Origin: Taudactylus pleione | Lineage: Eukaryota > Chordata > Amphibia > Anura > Myobatrachidae | Assembly: GCA_031769625.1 (NCBI GenBank) | Contig: JAUIMM010000646.1 | Location: 2,341,001 to 2,405,000, forward strand | Length of the DNA: 64,000 nt | Direction: 5' to 3' | Shown here: piece after piece, positions 11,676-22,609 of the stretch | Numbering within the stretch: position 1 is the first letter of the stretch | Layout of the letters: the number at the start of each line of letters is the position of its first letter | The notes under the pieces: generated by a model | What the model was told of the DNA's origin: nothing | The model's input: the letters and a program-made list of their open reading frames with translations, nothing else | The model's database searches: none | Translations under genes and position numbers: made by a program

Positions 11676-12026
11676 CAGGGACGGACTGGGGCTGTAGATC
11701 AGCCCAGGTAGTCCCCCCTGAGTACTCCAAAATGGGCGCGAGTCATGGGGGCCTGGTCTTGCGGCACGCCCCATCTCTCAGTATCCTGGCTGAGCAGAGC
11801 GTCGAGAGGCGGTGCTGTTCATCAAGGATTACCGGGCCATCATGTGCACCGCATGCTGCACTGCCGCCACCCTTACCCGCCCCCTGAGCTCATACCATGA
11901 ACTCCGGCGGTGGTGGAAGATGACTTCCGCCCCCTGTGCAGTGGCAGCCCCGCTCCTCGAGCTGGCCCTGAGGCCATCGGCCCTTCTGGCATTTGCTGGA
12001 AGTGCCAGATGGCCAATCCGGCCCTA
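11676..12026. mobile_element. Non-autonomous hAT element (CAGGGAC ends)
   Basis: It begins CAGGGACGGACTGG and ends CCAATCCGGCCCTA, and is flanked by GTCTCAAT and GTCTCAGG, an 8-bp duplication with two mismatches. It belongs to the same group as 10276-11264 but is diverged inside. No coding capacity. Confidence 0.7.
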
Positions 12027-12032
12027 GTCTCA

Positions 12033-13402
12033 GGACCTGATTCAGCAAGGAATGTACGGATGCTGACGCACACACCCGGCCGCCTCGAGAATATGCTAAT
12101 GAAATGAATGCATACTCACGGCAATCGCAGCAGAATAAGCAGACGCCCAGCACTACACAATGCCCAGGGCCGGTTCTCCCGTTACGCATGGTACGCAGCT
12201 GTGTAAGGCGCCACATAGTGGAGGGCGCCTCAGCTGCGTACCATGTGGGCCGCGGGCAGACTGTGTCTCTGTGATACAGCTGCACCGCATGTGTAGCGCT
12301 AACCGGACGGAGTTCAGTCAGCGCTACACAGCACAAACACACAGCCGCCGGCTCCGGCAGCTGTGTGTTTGCTTTAGCAGCTGATGAGAGTCAGACAGAC
12401 TCTCATCGGCTGCTGCCCCCACTGCCAGAGCCGGACATCTTCCGGCTCCCGCAGTGGGTAATGGGAGTGACATCATGACGTCACTCCCATAATGCAAAGC
12501 GGCAGATGGAGGAGCTGATATCGGCGGCGGGACCAAGAGCAGGAGCGGGTTTCAGGTAAGTGGTTTTTCTTTTGTATTTTTTTATTACGTCTCTACTGCG
12601 GGCGGGGGGAGGTGGATTACTACTGGGGGCACCACAAGGGGGGGGGCTACTCCTGGGTGCACTACAAGGGGGGGCTACTACTGGGGGCACTATATAAAGG
12701 GCACTGCATAGGGGGTACCACTACTGGGGGCACTGCATAGGGGAGGAGGGGGAGTACTACTGGGGCACTATATAAGGGGCTTACTACTGGGGGCACAAGG
12801 GGCACTGCACAGGGGGGACCACTACCAGGGGCACTGCATAGGGGGACTACTACTGGGGGGGCACTATGTAAGGGGAATACCACTGGGGGCACAAGGGGCA
12901 CTGCACAGGGGGGACCACTACCAGTGGCACTGTAAAAGGGGGCGCCAAAAAATATACTCACTTACCAAAAAATTTGGGAAGGGGCCGGCCCTGACAATAC
13001 CCCTTCCCTTTAATTGCGTCCTGTATACATGGCAAGACAGTGGACCCATATACACAACATTGGTTGACCTGACCATCCCACAGACATAGCGAGACTTCCT
13101 GTGTGCAACTAGACCTCAGGCTGTGTCCGCCGTTGCAAGCACTTAAGTATACACGCCCCTGAAACGCCATCCAAATGCACAGGCGCGCCTTCGTTTTCAA
13201 CGACCACTCCCCCGTCACCACCCACAAGCGACACTTCCTGTCAATCACTTGTCCGTGGGGCTGCGGATTCCCTGCGTACGCATACTCAATCGCACCGGCT
13301 GGTTTGCGCATGCGCATTGCAATGCATACGTATGCGTAGAGCAAAAACCATCGACCGATTGCGTGCGTCTGCATCCGTGCGTTCCTTGCTGAATCAGGCG
13401 CT
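12033..13402. mobile_element. CCTGATTCAGCAAGGAA-ended MITE, split by a hAT element
   Basis: The outer ends ACCTGATTCAGCAAGGAA (12034) and TTCCTTGCTGAATCAGGCG (about 13382-13400) are inverted. The two halves are separated by an inserted hAT element at 12165-12993. The right half contains the block CACCACCCACAAGCGACACTTCCTGTCAATCAC shared with copies at 26.9, 30.1 and 47.9 kb (given here as its outer words CACCACCCACAA and TTCCTGTCAATCAC). The nesting shows that the MITE is older than the insertion. Confidence 0.75.
12165..12993. mobile_element. Non-autonomous hAT element (CAGGGCCGG ends), nested
   Basis: The ends are CAGGGCCGG and CCGGCCCTG with flanks ACAATGCC and ACAATACC (8-bp duplication, one mismatch). 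It holds a minisatellite of the type seen in 10276-11264 (12600-12940, 'tactactgggggcac' words), so the two are the same subfamily in different states of array expansion. It also has a hairpin of 'cagctgtgtgtttgct' type words around 12330-12450. Confidence 0.85.
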
Positions 13403-13764
13403 CAGTCCTGGCATGGATGTATACCTGGGAAGGATTTTGTAGCTCCACTAGCACGAAGACTGTGTCTGAATCACAATTACACCCAGACTGTGGTTAGAAA
13501 AAAAAAATTAAATTGCAGGCCATAGGCTACAATGGCAGACGCCATTTCAAGATGGTTTTTGCAATAGCAGAATCAGGCTCCAATAAGCTTGCCCAGGAAA
13601 TGTGCGTTGCCAGATTTACAAGTATAGTCATATTTTGGCTTTGATGTGATTTACACATTATTATGAAAACAATTTTTTTCCTTTTTGCCAATAAACTAAA
13701 CATTTTTTGGGAAAATACTAAAATATTTTCATTTATAATGATGTTATTAGTTCGACCATACTTG
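13403..13764. other. Unclassified AT-rich interval
   Basis: No gene or clear repeat; one weak AATCAGGC word near 13570 suggests an eroded MITE end. Confidence 0.35.
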
Positions 13765-14240
13765 GATGTAGTTATGAGAACGCCGGTCTCAATCCCGACA
13801 CTCTCATCCCAGCAAGGGATTTAACATAGGCGTCAAAATACCGACGCCTATGTTAATCCCGACGCTGGAATGCCGAGAGGACGCTGGACTGATCATCCTC
13901 TGCCGAGGAGAGTATTTACTTAGCCGGGAATGGAGGGGTTCGGATTAGGAACCCCCGGGGGTACCTGGGTTAGGCACCCCCTAGGGAAGGTTAGGGTTAG
14001 GCTAGGGGAAGGGGGGTTTAGATTTAGGCACTGGGGGGGTTAGGTACCCCCCCGGGAGTGTTAAGTTAAGGGTACGGAGAGGGGGGGTTAGGGTTAGGCA
14101 CTAGGGGGGAGGTTAGGGTTAGACACCCCTAAAGTAGGGTTAGGGGGGGAGTGGTAGGGATAGTAGACTTACCTGCGCTGTCAGGAGTTTCACTGAGCAG
14201 GTTGCCGGCGTCCAGCGGTCATTCGTACTGATTCCGATAT
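13765..14240 (+). repeat. GGTTAGG-rich interspersed repeat, copy 2
   Basis: Same organisation as 4130-4700: GC-rich left part with CCGACGCCTATGTTAATCCC, a core of G-rich 'ggttagggttaggc' type units (13940-14160), then 'acttacctgcgctgtcaggag'. The left part includes a perfect small inverted repeat around AACATAGGCGTC / GACGCCTATGTT. Confidence 0.75.
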
Positions 14241-14288
14241 AACATGACATCCTGCAAGTAATTTAATTTTCTATACTGTACAGTACAG

Positions 14289-14296
14289 GTTTATAG
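14289..14296. repeat. Target-site duplication of the full-length hAT element (left)
   Basis: GTTTATAG precedes the element and is repeated exactly at 19248-19255. It fits the hAT target preference nTnnnnAn. Confidence 0.9.
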
Positions 14297-14931
14297 TAGG
14301 GGTGTGCACCGGCCACTTTTCGTGTTTTGTGTTTTGGTTTTGGATCTGGATCTTTCTTCGTGTTTTGGATCTGGATTGGTTTTGCCAAAACCACCCTTCC
14401 GTGTTTTGGGTTCTGGGTTTTGTGTTTTGGATCTGTATTTTTTTTTAAAAAAGCATAAAAACAGCTAAAATCACAGAATTTGTTGGTTTCTCTGCTCCTA
14501 TGCTATTATTAACCTCAATAACCTTAATTTCCACTAATTTCCAGTCTATTCTGAACACCTCACACCTCACAATAGTGTTTTTATGTCCAAAAGGTTGCAC
14601 CGAGGTAGCTGGATGACTATGCTAAGCGACACGAGTGGGCGGCACAAACACGTGACCCATCTAGGAGTGACACTGCAGTGGCAGACAGGATGGCAGTTAG
14701 AAAAACTAGGCCCCAAACTGTACATAATGCAAAGAAAAAAAAGAAGTGCAAGATGGAATTGTCCTTGGGCCCTCCCACCCACCCTTATGTTGTATAAACA
14801 GGACATGCACACTTTAACAAATCAATCATTTCAGCGCCAGGGTCTGCCACACAACTGTGGCTGAAATGATTGGTTCGTTTGGGCCCCCACAAAACAAGCT
14901 GGCAATTAATGTGTCCCTGCACAAACTGGCT

Positions 14932-17900
14932 CTACGGAGGCAAGATGTCATCCTCATCCTCCTCATCCACCAATTCCTCACCCTCTTCAGTGTGTACATC
15001 CTCATCCTCACAAAGTATTAACTCGTCCCCACTTGAATCCACCACCACAGGTCCCTCTGTACCTTCTGGAGGCTGGTCTCCCTGGAAGAGCTGATAATTC
15101 ATTTTGATGAACATCATCTTCTCCACATTCTGTGGAAGCAACCTCCTACGCCTTTCGCTGACAAGGTTCCCGGCTGCACTAAACACTCTTTCGGAGTACA
15201 CACTGGAGGGGGGGCAACTCAGGTAAAATAGAGCCAGCTTGTACAGGGGCCTCCAAATTGCCTCTTTTTCCTGCCAGTACAGGTATGGACTGTCTGACAT
15301 GCCTACTTGGATGCTGTCACCGATGTAATCCTCCACCATTCTGTCAATGGTGACAGTATCATATGCAGTGACAGTAGACATGTCAGAAATTGTTGCCAGG
15401 TCCTTCAGTCCGGATCAGATGTCCAAACTTGGTCCTGCCTGCCCTGCATCACCGCCAGCGGGTTGCTTAGGATACCTAAGTTTTTTCCTGGCAGCCCCAG
15501 TTGCGGGAGAAAATGAAGAAGGAGCCGTTGACGTGTCACGTTCCGCTTCAGCTGACAGTGTGTTCACCAGCAGGTCTTTGCACCTCTGCAGGCTTGTGTC
15601 GGCCGGAAAGAGAGACACCACATAGGCTTTAAACCTAGGATCAAGCACGGTGGCCAAAATGTAGTGGTCTGATTTCAACAGATTGACCACCCTGGAATCC
15701 TGGCAAAGCGAATGAAGGGCTTCATCCACAAGTCCCACATGCCGAGCGGAATCGCTCCGTCTTAGCTCCTCCTTCACTTTCTCCAGCTGCTTCTGCAAAA
15801 GCCTGATGAGGGGAATGACCTGACTCAAGCTGGCTGTGTCTGAACTGACTTCACGTGTGGCAAGTTCGAAGGGCTGGAGAACCTTGCAGAACACGGAAAT
15901 CATTCTCCACTGCGCTTGAGTCAGGTGCATACCCCCTCCTTTGCCTATGTCATAGGTGGATGTATAGGCTTGTATGGCCTTTTGCTGCTCCTCCATCCTC
16001 TGAAGCATATAGAGGGTTGAGTTCCACCGCGTCACAACCTCTTGCTTCAGGTGATGGCGGGGCAGGTTCAAGAGTGTTTGCTGGCGCTCCAGTCTTCGGC
16101 ACGCAGTCGCTGAATGGCGAAAGTGGCCAGAAATTTTTCGGGCCACCCAAAGCGTCTCCTGCACGCCCCTGTCGCTTTTCAGAAAATTCTGCACCACCAA
16201 GTTTATTGTGTGAGCAAAACATGGGACATGCTGGAATTTGCCCAGATGTAATGCCCGCACAATATTGGTGGCGTTGTCAGATATCACAAATCCCCAGGAG
16301 AGTCTAAGTGGGGTAAGCCACTGGGCGATGATTTCCCTCAGTTTCTCTAAGAGGTTGTCGGCGGTGTGCCTCTTACTGAAACCGGTGATACACAGCGTAG
16401 CCTGCCTTGTAACGAGCTGGCATTTCTGAGATGCTGCTACTGGTGACGCTGCTGCTGTTGCTGCGTAAGGTGATACATCTACCCAGTGGGCTGTCACAGT
16501 CATATAGTCCTTAGTCTGCCCTGTTCCACTTGTCCACATGTCCGTGGTTAAGTGGACATTGTGTACAACGGCATTTTTCAGGACACTGAGGACACTTTTT
16601 CTGACGTTTCTGTACAGTCTCGGTATCGCCTGCCTAGTGAAGTGGAATCTAGACGGGATTTGGAAATGGGGACACACTACCTCCATCAATTGTCTAAATC
16701 CCACTGCACTAATGGCGGATACCGGACGCACGTCTAACACCAACATAGCAGTCAAGGCCTCAGTTATACGTTTTGATTCAGGATGACTGCTGTCGTACTT
16801 CATCCTCCTCGCTAAGGACTGTTGGAGGGTCAATTGTTTAGTAAAAGTAGTGGTGTTCCTACTTCCTCTCTGGGATGATGAACGACTCCCAGCAGCAGCA
16901 ACAACAGCAGCGGCAGCAGTAGGCGTAGCAATGCAGGATCCTCCGGAGGAATCCCGGATAGGAGAGTCAGTCATGCCAGTGACATGGCCTGCAGGACTAC
17001 TTCCGATCCTGACTAAGGAGGAAATTGACGAGGAGGGAGTTGACGGTGTGGTTTGCAGGCGCTTGGATACAACAGGACAACGGGATTTAGGTGTCCCTGG
17101 ACTGCTTACGGTCTTAGCCAAAGTTTCTGAACTTGACAGTAACTTTTTATGAACGCGCTGCAGGTGCCGTATAAGGGAGGATGTTCCTAGGTGGTTGACG
17201 TCCCTACCCCTACTTATTTCACCTTTACATATGGTACATATGGCAAGACAGTTGTTGTCCGGATTTGGATAGAAATATTGCCAGACCAAAGAGGTGGAAT
17301 GTTTGGTCTTCTGCCCAGGCATGACCGTGATGGGCTTTTTCATCCCACGGACAACAACTGTCTCCCCCGGAGCCTGATTTAAACATACCACATCACCATC
17401 AGAATCCTCCTCGCCAACTTCCTCCTCAGCGCCAGCTACACCAGTATCCTCATCCTGTTGTACTTCAACAGTGACATCTTCAATTTGCATATCAGCAAGT
17501 GGACTGTGGGTGCTCCTTTCAGCACTTGCAGGGGGCGTGCAAATGGTGGAAAGAGCCACCTCTTCCCGTCCAGTGCTGGGAAGGTCAGGCATCGCAACCA
17601 CCACCACACTTGGACTCTCCTTGGGGATTTGTGATATCTTCTTAGAAAGCACAGTTCTTCGCTGTGCTTTTGCCAGCTTAACTCTTTTGATTTTTTTAGT
17701 GGGAGGAGGGCTTCCATCGTCATGTGAAGCTGAACCACTAGTCATGAACATACTAGGGATCGACCTTAGCCGTTCCTTGCCACTCCGTGTCGTAAATGGC
17801 ATATTGGCAAGTTTACGTTTCTCTTCAGCTGATTTAAATGTCTTTTTCAAGGTCATTTTCCTGAACTTTGCCATTTGGGATTGTATGTGCCCTCTACTAT

Positions 17901-18045
17901 GACATTGGGCATCGGCCTTGGCAGACGACGTTGATGGCATGTTATCGTCTATGTCATAACTAGTGGCAGCAGCTTCAGCACTAGGAGGAAGTGGTTCTTG
18001 ATCTTTCTCTATTTTATTTTTATCGGAGAAAGTTTGGTCCTCCAT
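14932..18045 (-). pseudogene. hAT transposase (BED finger, DDE core, hATC), one in-frame stop
   Basis: The reading frame starts at an ATG at 18045 and runs 876 codons to a TGA at 15415-15417. The same frame continues without shift for another 160 codons to 14932, so the only visible lesion is that stop. A basic, Ser-rich N-terminus is followed by a BED-type zinc finger at about residues 250-300 (C270, C273, H294, H299) for end recognition. The RNase H-like catalytic domain follows: TDMW with D502, VISDNATN with D590, a CFAHTINL zinc-binding/insertion motif near 609 and TRWNST near 674. The signature LDPRFK lies just after 800. The part after the stop holds the hATC dimerisation domain (YWQE, PPSSVYSERVFS, NLVSERR) and an acidic tail. 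Such enzymes cut and paste DNA in the nucleus. A product ending at the TGA would lack hATC and is probably inactive. Readthrough or sequencing error would change this view. Confidence 0.9.
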
Positions 18046-18070
18046 TTATGTTATATCGATTTGATATATA

Positions 18071-18735
18071 CGTGCGGCTAAACACAGAAAATAATTTTTT
18101 TTTTGGTTTGGACTGGAGTGTACTTTGTGGGTTACAGCACCCTTTAACGGTCAAGCCAGCCGGCCCTTTACTTATGACACAGGCGCACTCTTGGCACTAC
18201 TTTGTTGATGCACGTGCGGCTACTGCGCACACAATTCACAAACACAGAAAATAATTTTTTTTTGGTTTGGACTGGAGTGTACTTTCGGGGGTTACAGCAC
18301 CCTTAACGGTCAAGCCAGCCGGCCCTTTACTTATGACACAGGCGCACGCTTGGCACTACTTTGTTGATGCACGTGCGGCTACTGCGCACACAATTCACAA
18401 ACACAGAAAATAATTTTTTTTTTGGTTTGGACTGGAGTGTACTTTCGGGGGTTACAGCACCCTTAACGGTCAAGCCAGCCGGCCCTTTACTTATGACACA
18501 GGCGCACGCTTGGCACTACTTTGTTGATGCACGTGCGGCTACTGCGCACACAATTCACAAACACAGAAAATAATTTTTTTTTTGGTTTGGACTGGAGTGT
18601 ACTTTGGGGGTTACAGCACCCTTTAACGGTCAAGCCAGCCGGCCCTTTACTTATGACACAGGCGCACGCTTGGCACTACTTTGTTGATGCACGTGCGGCT
18701 ACTGCGCACACAATTCACAAACACAGAAAATATAT
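18071..18735. repeat. Four ~160-bp tandem repeats upstream of the transposase
   Basis: Units begin at AAACACAGAAAATAATTTTT words at about 18075, 18240, 18400, 18560 and (partial) 18720, spaced 159-165 bp. Each contains GGTTTGGACTGGAGTGTACTTT, 'aacggtcaagccagccggcc' and 'gttgatgcacgtgcggctac' segments. They lie directly upstream of the transposase ATG (minus strand), where a promoter or transposase-binding array would be expected. No function can be shown from sequence alone. Confidence 0.9.
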
Positions 18736-19247
18736 TATTTTTTTAGCACTTGGGGGGAGCACCCCTGATGGACAGAGCACCCCCTGGACAACACTACAGC
18801 ACTCCTTTAGGACTGGGACACTGCACAGGACTTTGGAGTGGACACAGCCCCTATGGAGAACTGACTGCACAACACAGTCCAGCCAGCCCCTATGGACTTT
18901 GAAGTAGTGGACACAGCCCCTATTAACAACAGCAGCACAGCACAACACAGCCAGCCCCTATGGACTTTGAAGTAGTGGACAACAGCAGCACTACACTACA
19001 CTACACTACACAGCCCTAACTCCCACCCTCCCTCTTCACTGTCCACAGCCGAGTGAGAAAATGGCGCCGACGCGGGTACCTTATATAGGATCCAAAACCC
19101 GCGAGACTCGGAAGGCGGGATGATGACGTTTTGCCTCGATTTCAGATCCGAGTCAGGCGGGAAAAGTCGAGCCTGACTCGGATCGGACTCGGATCGGGGG
19201 GGCTCGGGGGGGTTCGGATTTCAGAAATCCGAACCCGCTCACCCCTA

Positions 19248-19255
19248 GTTTATAG
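19248..19255. repeat. Target-site duplication of the full-length hAT element (right)
   Basis: GTTTATAG, identical to 14289-14296. Confidence 0.9.
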
Positions 19256-19289
19256 TACTGTATATATATTGTTTTGAGAGTAAAATGTA

Positions 19290-19810
19290 TAAAAATGTCT
19301 AAATGCCGACCGCCGGCTTCCAGACTCTCTAATCCCAGCGTGGTACTAATGACAGGCGTCGAAAACTCAATGCCTGTCATTAACCATACGCAGGCAGACC
19401 GACGCCCGTCATACTGAACGAAGGTAAGCCAGGCGCCGGAGGCGGACAGCCGCGGGGGAAGGAGGGTTAGGTTTAGGGCTCCCGGGGGGGACTTAAGGTT
19501 AGGCACCCCCCCGGGAGGTTAGCGTTAGGCTAGGGGAAGGGAGGGTTAGGGCTAGGCACCCCGGTGGGAGGTTTGGGTTAGGCACCTCCCCAGGGGACTT
19601 AGGTTTAGGTGGCAGGGAAGGGGGGTTAGGTTTAGGCACTTTGAGGGGGGATTAGAGTTAGGCATTTGGGGGGGAGGTTTGGGTTAGGCACCCCTAAGGG
19701 AGGGTTAGGGGGTAGAATTAGGTTAGCTATACTTACCTTAGGGACGATCGGGATCCTCACCCTTGCCGGGCTGCCGCTATCGGCATTTCAAACAGGCGGG
19801 AATACCTACT
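19290..19810 (+). repeat. GGTTAGG-rich interspersed repeat, copy 3
   Basis: It has the same layout as the copies at 4.1 and 13.8 kb: a left part with ATGCCGACCGCCGGCTTCC and a GACAGGCGTCG.../...TGCCTGTCATTA inverted pair, then GAACGAAGGTAAGCC, a G-rich core (19455-19715), and GATCGGGATCCTCACC at the right. It flanks the hAT element on the side opposite copy 2, but the two are separate copies rather than one split copy, since each has both ends. Confidence 0.75.
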
Positions 19811-20507
19811 ACACCCGTATAATGAGCCACCTGGTCAGAAATTATTGTGTAACAGTGAATTTATCTTTCTATACAACTGTTCATCATTACAAGTGCCGGA
19901 GGGAGGTGGATATAAAACTGTAATATTTTATGTTAACATAAAAAGTCAATTTGGTTCCATTTTACAAAATAAGTTTCTTTATTAAAGCTTGATTCAGTGC
20001 TTTCTTTTTTTTAACGTTATTTTACCTGTGCATTGTTTATGTAATTGTTCTTTAAAATATACCTAGAGTAGTATTTGTAGCAAATTGCATTTCATGGAGA
20101 AACAGGCAACAGGCATATCTGACGGTGGAGCTGACCATTTGTCAGAGGGAGAAAGAACTGGTGATATATAGGACCTTATTCTACATCGCACGCAGCTCGC
20201 ACCCAATGCTGATGTTCATGTAGTTGGTTGATTTACAGCAACGGAGCATGCGCCAAATTTTCGGAAATCCCCATGGCGCATTGGTTACATAGTGTACCTA
20301 CAAAGATATGTTAGGATCGAAACAGATGGCATCAGAAATGGGGGGGAGTAAGTGGCGTTCCTGTGTGGGTACTGAATATGGCTAGAAGTGATTGTAAAAA
20401 AAGGCCATCTTAAGGGCGAGTTATCGGCGTAGCATATACGTGTAAGTGAAAGCGGTTGCGTTCCCAAACGCACAGCCACAGCGGCCATAGACTGACAAAG
20501 AGACTGT
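19811..20507. other. Unclassified interval
   Basis: AT-rich to about 20090, then a block with GCACGCAGCTCGC and GCGCATTGG words that may be an eroded MITE (20170-20480). No supported gene. Confidence 0.35.
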
Positions 20508-20658
20508 GGGGTCTATTTACTAAGCAGTGTTAGGAGACAGAGCGAAAAGTGATAAGGTGCCAGCCAATCAGCTCCCAACTGTCATTTTTCAAACACAGCC
20601 TGTGAGATGGCAGTTAGGAGCTGATTGGCTGGTAACTCATCTCTGTTCACCTTATCTC
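20508..20658. mobile_element. GGGGTCTATTTAC hairpin MITE, left part (right end at 23408-23428)
   Basis: The left arm GGGGTCTATTTACTAAGCAG, the CCAGCCAATCAGCTCC stem and its inverse are present, but the right arm is interrupted at TCTC (20655-20658). The missing terminus AACTTAGTAAATAGACCCC appears at 23410-23428. The whole is flanked by TGT on both sides (20505-20507 and 23429-23431), a 3-bp duplication. A 2745-bp LTR-like element has therefore split it. Confidence 0.8.
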
Positions 20659-21102
20659 TGTAACCCCCCTTTTTTCACTAAAGGGTCACCAGGTTACTAA
20701 CTCCTTTGTGACGCCTAATGTACCCACCCTTAGCATTCCTCTATGTGGTGTACATCCCCATTGTCTGTGCCTCCACCCAGGTTAATTATTTTAAATGTCA
20801 AAAGGGCTCACCTGGGAAAACCCAGTGATAGAATATATAGTGTGGTTTATAGATAATGTGTAATCACAATACAATTACTGTATCATTTCACTTCACATTT
20901 ACCACCAATGTCTTCTCCTTCCGCGGATTCCGCAGTAATGGATCTCCCACCGTAATCACTCCAGGTAAGTAAACACACAGTAGTTAAAAAAACATTAAAG
21001 TTACTTTTATAAGGAATATAAGTAAAGGATCTTCACTTGTACTTTGCATATAAACTGCTGTTAATATACAGAGGATAAACACAACTCCATCTATTACATC
21101 AC

Positions 21103-21302
21103 AGGTCCTCAAACTCGGTCCTCAGGACCCCACACAGTGCATGTTTTCCAGGTCTCCTCACAGCATCACAAGTGAAATAATTAGCTCCACCTGGGGATCT
21201 TTTAAAATGTGTCAGTGAGTAATGAGTACACCTGTGCACCTGCTGGGTGACCTGGAAAACATGACCTGTGTGGGGTCCTGAGGACAGAGTTTGAGAACCC
21301 CT
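21103..21302. mobile_element. Hairpin MITE with CTCAAACTC...GAGTTTGAG ends
   Basis: CCTCAAACTCGGTCCTCAGGAC at the left is inverted at the right (GTCCTGAGGACAGAGTTTGAG). The interior has ATGTTTTCCAGGTC and its inverse, with a central TTTTAAAATG. A second, diverged copy is at 32246-32437. Confidence 0.85.
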
Positions 21303-21634
21303 GTATTACATCAATATAATGCTTAATATACAAAACCCTTAACTTAAACAATGTTATAACATTAGTTAGGAGACTATATTTATAAATAGTTCCAATCCAG
21401 AGTTTATAGTCCCAGTTCAGTTTCTGACGTGTAGATATTGTCTTTGTTGATTATCCTTATGGGGCTTTTCCTCTAGCAAACCTTCACTTTTCCTTGGTCA
21501 TATTATAGACTTTGTCATGCCATAGATATATAGTATAACTGGACTCCCCTCCACAATATAGGTAAGTCCATATAATGTGCTTATGCTGGTACCTTGGTAA
21601 GTATATAAGCCTTGCAATATCAACAAATATAGGG

Positions 21635-22175
21635 CTGAGCGCTCGCAAGCGGGTTGATGTTGGCCCAGTGCGCATGCGCAGGTTGGACCCGGCTCCATTG
21701 TGCGCATGCGCAAGACCCGGATAGCGACGGGCAAGCCGTTGCTATGGGTCTCGCTACAAAGGGAGCGTGCTGTCGATGGTGATTGACAGCACGCCCCCTT
21801 TGGTGGGTGTGCCAGGGGCGTGGCTGCCCAGACGGAGGCATTCCCATGGGAATACCTACAGTGCCTGCCCTCCTGTGACCCGGGCAGCCAGTGAGCAGCG
21901 ATATGCTGCCGGGCGCAGGCTGGTGCTTTTTACTCTGATAGAGCCGAAAGCACTCCAGGGCTTGCGGCAATGAGACCCTACCACAAGGGTCTCGTCGCAA
22001 GCCCTATGGTCGCGATGGTCTTGACCATCGCGACCATCTTCCTGGCCGCTCACTATAGCTGTGGGTGGTCACCCACAGCTATAGGAGCGGCCAGGAGGCC
22101 GCTCTACAAATGAAGAAGGACGGCCCTGATTCAGAGCGAGCGCTCTGTCAGAGCGTCCGGCTCTGAATCAGGGCC
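21635..22175. mobile_element. Multi-hairpin GGGCCTGATTCAG-group MITE, end-truncated
   Basis: The right end GGCTCTGAATCAGGGCC (to 22175) and interior sub-palindromes match the copies at 24651, 26963 and 57154: GTGCGCATGCGCA, a GTCGATGGTGATTGACAGC hairpin next to CACGCCCCCTTTG, GGCATTCCCATGGGAATACC, GGTCGCGATGGTC/GACCATCGCGACC and AGCTGTGGGTGGTCACCCACAGCT. The left terminus is missing beyond GAGCGCTCGCAAGCGGG. It is nested in the LTR-like element. Confidence 0.8.
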
Positions 22176-22600
22176 ATAGTCCTGTGTGGTTATTCCATCA
22201 CAGTCACAATGAACATAACTATTCATACTCCAAAATAATTATATTTATACAGCAGTCCTGCCAATGCAATAACACGAGTTTGGTCCTGTGTGCTGTGGAT
22301 TATAAGTGTAACTGGCACTATTTTAGATAGTAGATGCATACACCAACTCCCCCTGACTTATATCTGCCTCAGGCTGCGAATTCTTTCCTGTATTCCCTGA
22401 GGGAATAGCTTTTTTTCCTCTAAGTCCCAGTCTGTTATAGAAATTGAGTTATCTATCCCTTTTGGTCCCTCCTCTTTGTTGCCTCAGCTTGCTAGTAAGT
22501 CGGTTATATGATTAGGCAGAAATTAAGCCTTTGAGTAATGTATGAAGGGCAGCTGGTGATTATTGTGTGTGTGGTGCTTGTATTTGTACTCGCAGCCCTG

Positions 22601-22609
22601 CGGTATAAA
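22601..22609 (+). promoter_or_regulatory. TATA-like box of the putative LTR
   Basis: GGTATAAAG, followed about 25-30 bases later by GC-rich sequence. This is consistent with an LTR promoter, but it is a short motif and the call rests on its context. Confidence 0.35.

Larger units (their letters stand above)
14297..19247 (-). mobile_element. Full-length hAT transposon, 4951 bp
   Basis: The element starts TAGGGGTGTGCACCGG and ends with the inverse of TAGGGGTGAGCGGG, and is bounded by identical 8-bp copies of GTTTATAG. It encodes a BED-finger hAT transposase on the minus strand (14932-18045). The left (3') end carries several TTTTGTGTTTTGGATCTG-type subterminal repeats (14310-14440). The right (5') end carries four 160-bp tandem repeats and a GATCCGAGTC-rich palindromic terminus. 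The perfect duplication and nearly open reading frame suggest a relatively recent insertion. It is the apparent parent of the elements at 30811, 33457, 40475 and 49002. Confidence 0.93.

Noticed and set aside
17471..17902. Plus-strand frames across the transposase gene
   Set aside because: Antisense shadows of the minus-strand transposase.
13765..19810. The GGTTAGG repeats on either side of the hAT as one copy split by the transposon
   Set aside because: Each flank has both a left and a right repeat end, so they are two copies in the same orientation.
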